Assembly: GCA_947179485.1 (NCBI GenBank)
Contig: OX359247.1
Location: forward strand, 49,449,131-49,513,130
Direction: 5' to 3'
From: Allacma fusca
Taxonomy: Eukaryota > Arthropoda > Collembola > Symphypleona > Sminthuridae
DNA length: 64,000 nucleotides
Shown here in pieces: positions 59,975 through 64,000 of this stretch (positions are counted from its first letter, which is position 1; each line of letters starts with the position of its first letter). The notes beneath the pieces are model-generated. The model was not told the origin of the DNA. It made no database searches and saw nothing but the letters and a program-made list of their open reading frames with translations. A program made the translations under genes and the position numbers.

Positions 59975-62900
59975 TCAACTGGAAGTCTCCGTGGGCGGGC
60001 ACGTGCTTAAGTTGCTAGCTCGCAATCTGGTAATATCCAAGCCAATTGAGGTAAGCTTTTCATAAATTATCTGACGAATCGCAGGGGAAATAGTTTTCTT
60101 TTTGGACAGGATCCACATGGTTTCTGAAAGATAACCATAACATTGTTTCTCATGAGCATAATGCACCATAGGACTAACTTTTAATCCAACTAATGATCAT
60201 GTTAGATTTACATCAAAACTGAATATTTGGACATTATTTCTCTCTAACAATTGAACACGAGCAATTGTGTTTCATTCATTAACTTACGCATGTTGTAGAA
60301 TCCAATTTGCTTGCAAGCGTACTTGACGGTGTAATTATTGTAGTCCGTGTCGATCACAATGTACGGGTAAGATATGACAACTGAAATGAATAAAGTTGCG
60401 ATAGTTAGGGCGTAATCAAGAGGATTGGTATAAATTTTGAAAAAGTCCCTGCACAACTTCTGGTAGTTTGAGAAGATTAGACCAAGATGGACTTACAAGG
60501 GAGAGGACTCTGCGAAACAATCAAATCCAGGAGGAAACTTGCGCTCCCGTCGGTGCTCAGGTAGCGTGTGATACCTGGATTTTCCCAAACTTTCCTGTGA
60601 AAATATTTGAATAAAATGCATTCCTGGACCAAGAAGACAAAAGCACGTCAAAATTCATCTGGCAGGGACAAATTGTAACGCAGGCGTTGTAATAAAATCG
60701 CAGCAAAAAGCTGGAATTACATATCTTTATGCACCTTTTCTTTAAGTAACCATTAAAAATCCAAGTTAGCACTTATTATTACTTAAAGTTGCCAGGATCC
60801 CAGGAATCCCAGGAGGAAATTATAAAAACGCGGATCCGACCGGAAATTTTTGAATATTTTTGGGGACAGTAACTTTGGGAAATATTTAATATTTGGCATT
60901 ATTTCCTGCCTCCCTATTATTAGTTCATGGTACTATTTTTCTGCTTCTCTACAAAAGGGACTCCTCAAGGAAGCAAAATCTAGCTTAAAGTGATATACTC
61001 TATAAGAAGAAAAATTAAAACGTTCTAGCTAAGGGGATTTTTATAACCTTTGTTGATTTTATAGAGGAAATGCTTTTATAAGAATGTCTCTTGTAGAGCA
61101 AATGTAAAGTATAGGCATATTTGGGATCAACAACAAACCTGGCAGATGTTACTCACCCATTAACTTGTTGAACGATGTTCACTTTGAAGGTTTCATCGCC
61201 ATTATCTCCATAATTCACATTTACGCAGGAACTCTGAGCTTCGGGAATGAACCAGTACTTTTCTATTTCGTACCAAGAACCAGAATACTGTAATTAGACA
61301 ATATGTACATTATTAGTTGAAGTCATAAGAAAGTTTTTTCCCGTAATTTTCCATTGTTGTCCTGGTTTAAATTATTTGTCATGTTAAAAGTGCTGAGTGC
61401 GAAGTTTTTATTATGTAATTAATTATATGTAATTACTTACGTTACTGAAATTAATTAGTAAAATATTTGGGGACTGGGGTGTTTGGAGACCACACAGCAT
61501 ACATGTATGCGTACCAACTTACATTCCCGGTGACAGACTCTTTTTTGTCCAGTGCATGTGAACAAAGGTATTTATGTATGTACATTTTGAATTACTACCT
61601 GCAGCTCCGCATGATGAGACGTGAAATACAATGTGTTCATTGTCAGTCATGATCCACGTGTGTAATGTCTAGCAAATGCTAACAAGTTAATTGATATGGT
61701 AAAAAGTAAACAAGAAGAATCTCATTATAAGAACTCGTCTCAAGGTAATGCACATATGGCGGTGCTAAAATCCTAAAATAAAGACAGGAGTTACGTAAAC
61801 CGTAAACGTAAATCAATTTAAAATAAGATCCGTCTTTTCCGCATCACGTATTCCCTTTAGCATTAATTGTTTGAGAGAGTTGACTGTGACAATAAGTCTT
61901 TGTGAGTCAGATCTCAAGGGGTGCATTATAGCTGGATGACACGCACAATTTTAAATTCTTCAACGCTTTGTATTCCTTCACCTTCAGACTTGCTATTGAC
62001 CGGTAAAAGGATTTTCCTCGCATTGCGTAAGCCGCGGCCCATAGTAAATATTACTCGAATTAGCATGATGTTTTGTAACTAGATCCCTGAACGTCTGGTC
62101 CAAATAATGCAGTGCTGACAAAGAAAATCCCTTTGCATGGTAGCACATTTGGTCGGGAAAGTTTTGCATTTTTTAAACATTTGTCTACTATTTTTTAGAG
62201 ACGTTTTCCTAGAAGCTCTTTAGTTGTCGGAATACTTTACAAGGATTTTCCAATGCAAATACTTTGAGATGAGAGTTAAAATGAGTTACTCATTTGAACA
62301 TAGATCACATATTAGCTATTCCCAAACATCAGATGCACACTCATCTCATTCGTGCCGACAAATTAACAGCTAATTGCAAGTTGTCAGGCTTCGGTGACCA
62401 ATTTTTTAATCTGTGTAGGTAGGGCAGGGAAATAAGCATAAAGCTGCCAGGGTTACACGAGGCAGTACACTCCATTTATTTTTATTATATTTTTAGTAAC
62501 TATAAGTAGGTAATGATGCGAAGCAGATGCAAAGAATACGTTCCAGAAAATCTGACCAAATGTACATATTCTAAAACCTTTGAACAGTTTGAGCATAAAC
62601 CCAAAGATTAAGTATATATATTTTCACGGCGTTATTAATATTGTAATTATTTCAAATTAACATGAAATTCCGTTATATTAAAAATGTTCCAGCACAATTA
62701 TTAGAGTAATTTTTGCTACTGAACTGTTTTGGATCCGGTAAAGTCAGATTGCGGGATTTACATCTTTGTTCAACCTATACTTCGGTTAAAACGGTGTGTC
62801 TTAAGATAAGTACTAGAGATGAATGCTTGTGTTTTTTAATTAGTGAGTTTCAAAATGTGAAAATATTCATAACTAGTTTTTGTAATACAGATTTGTACAT

Positions 62901-63713
62901 TGTTGGCTAAATTTTTAAAAATACTTTTTTTTTAGCAGAGTTCACTTTTTTAAAAGCATAGCGTACCAAAAAGAATCGTACTTTTCAAAATTTAGCCAAC
63001 GATATGAAGATACATATGTATGTATGTACAAGCTTGCACATGTATAAGCGTGTACACAAAAGTGTACTTCTGCTCATGGAAACAAGTTTCTCACATCACC
63101 CCTGCATCTATGTATGTATCTTATTGTTCGTGTCTTTTAAAATAGGAAAAAAGAAACTACTTTAAACCTACACACCCCATTTATTGAAGTACATCCGAGA
63201 CCTCCTAAAGGATCTATGCAGTTTGAGAAACTATTATTAATACGGTATGTATCTGTGTTTTTAAGTCCTTCAAGTTACGTAAAATACTGAAATTAAGACT
63301 GAGCAGTTAAAATTGAACGTAAGAAATGTATGTAAGTACCTATTGAAATAATACATGTACAGAAACCCAGTGGTTCCATTTGTTATTACGGAAATCAATT
63401 ATTTAGATAACATAAAATTGGAACACCAAAGTTTCATATTAAATGATTTAATCCAATGAATTAAAGTAATCCAAGTAAATAATTCGACAAAGTTTCCTGA
63501 ATTTATGAAATTTTACCCCTAAATTCAAAACCAAACCCAGAAAAAGAGGATTTGGACGATGAAATGTGAAAACACTGTGGAAAGGCAACTTACATTTTGA
63601 ATTAGAAAAGACGACATGGGTTTTACAGGAGGGCACCATCCTGGGAACAACTCCTGAGCTTGACAAAATTCCAGTACACCAGTTAAAATTATGAGAAAAA
63701 TTTTAAAGGACAT
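59975..63713 (-). CDS. ApoD/Lazarillo-like secreted lipocalin (196 aa)
   Basis: Minus-strand exons are 63713-63594, 61287-61157, 60594-60497, 60380-60288 and 60123-59975 (TGA). All introns are GT-AG, phases agree and the total is 591 nt. Residues 1-20 are a signal peptide (MSFKIFLIILTGVLEFCQAQ). The lipocalin GxW motif is GSWYEIEKY at 43-51 and the second conserved region is IDTDYNNY (126-133). Cys27, 61, 139 and 189 fit the two disulfides of ApoD-type lipocalins. The C-terminal part MWILSKKKTIS...GLDITRL matches the family's final strand and helix. The length is normal (~190 aa). Such proteins are eight-stranded beta-barrels that carry small hydrophobic ligands outside cells; insect members include Lazarillo and NLaz/GLaz. 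Intron 1 (2.3 kb) contains no supported exon. I cannot choose a specific orthologue. Confidence 0.92.
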
Positions 63714-64000
63714 CTTGTTGGGACAAGATCTGTAGTATTGGCGGGAGGAACAGGAGCAGTAATACTACCTTTTGAGTTATCCGTAGATGAATTTTAACTA
63801 TAGTCGATCACACCTCTACTCTACACTTACACCAAAGGAAAAATGAAGAGTCCGATTGTGGGTCTAATCTAAAGCTCTATGTACCTCTCTGTCCTTTTCT
63901 CCACCTGACAACCCCACAATGGGAATGGTCAGTCTCAAATGGATCATCCGGACTTTATTGTCATGATTATGGTGATCGTAGAACGAATTTGTAAATACAT
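63714..64000. promoter_or_regulatory. Upstream region of the lipocalin gene
   Basis: This must contain 5' UTR and possibly promoter sequence for the minus-strand lipocalin. The start codon context is acaagATGT. No TATA box or initiator can be assigned with confidence before the window ends. Confidence 0.3.

Overview
This window is nuclear DNA of an arthropod, most likely a hexapod. The evidence is spliceosomal GT-AG introns, a mitochondrial HSP60 chaperonin, an echinoid-type adhesion molecule (an arthropod family), a Dpr/DIP/lachesin-like Ig protein, an ApoD/Lazarillo-like lipocalin, and long AT-rich non-coding stretches with (CT)n/(GA)n tracts and many TATGTA/TACATA palindromes. Bacterial features such as operons and CRISPR are absent. 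I cannot fix the species. All gene models were built by hand, by joining exons whose splice sites and codon phases agree.

Layout. 26-996 (+): last two exons of Hsp60, running in from the left edge. 2132-3255: a 1.1 kb hAT-type DNA transposon with 24-bp terminal inverted repeats and a perfect 8-bp target duplication. 4421-4590 (-): a tRNA-derived SINE-like relic. 12073-14159 (-): a compact three-exon gene for a 129-residue protein I do not recognise, whose exons are each too short to stand out as open reading frames. 14160-15028: divergent intergenic region with a long compound microsatellite. 15029-25904 (+): a 14-exon gene for a 909-residue secreted or GPI-anchored protein with a Cys-rich N-terminal module and about five CUB domains. 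27911-29599 (+): a small gene with a signal peptide and one Ig domain of the Dpr/DIP/lachesin class. 29.6-53.7 kb: about 24 kb with no gene I can support. 53707-58886 (+): echinoid (ed), with 7 Ig domains, FN3, one transmembrane helix and the C-terminal PDZ ligand EIIV. 59975-63713 (-): a five-exon ApoD-like lipocalin, tail to tail with ed.

Four of the six genes encode secreted or surface proteins (multi-CUB, single-Ig, echinoid, lipocalin). This is a neighbourhood observation, not a functional cluster. Nothing here amounts to a proven new system. The least expected items are the 129-aa gene, the multi-CUB protein with its Cys-rich head, and the one-domain DIP-like Ig gene.
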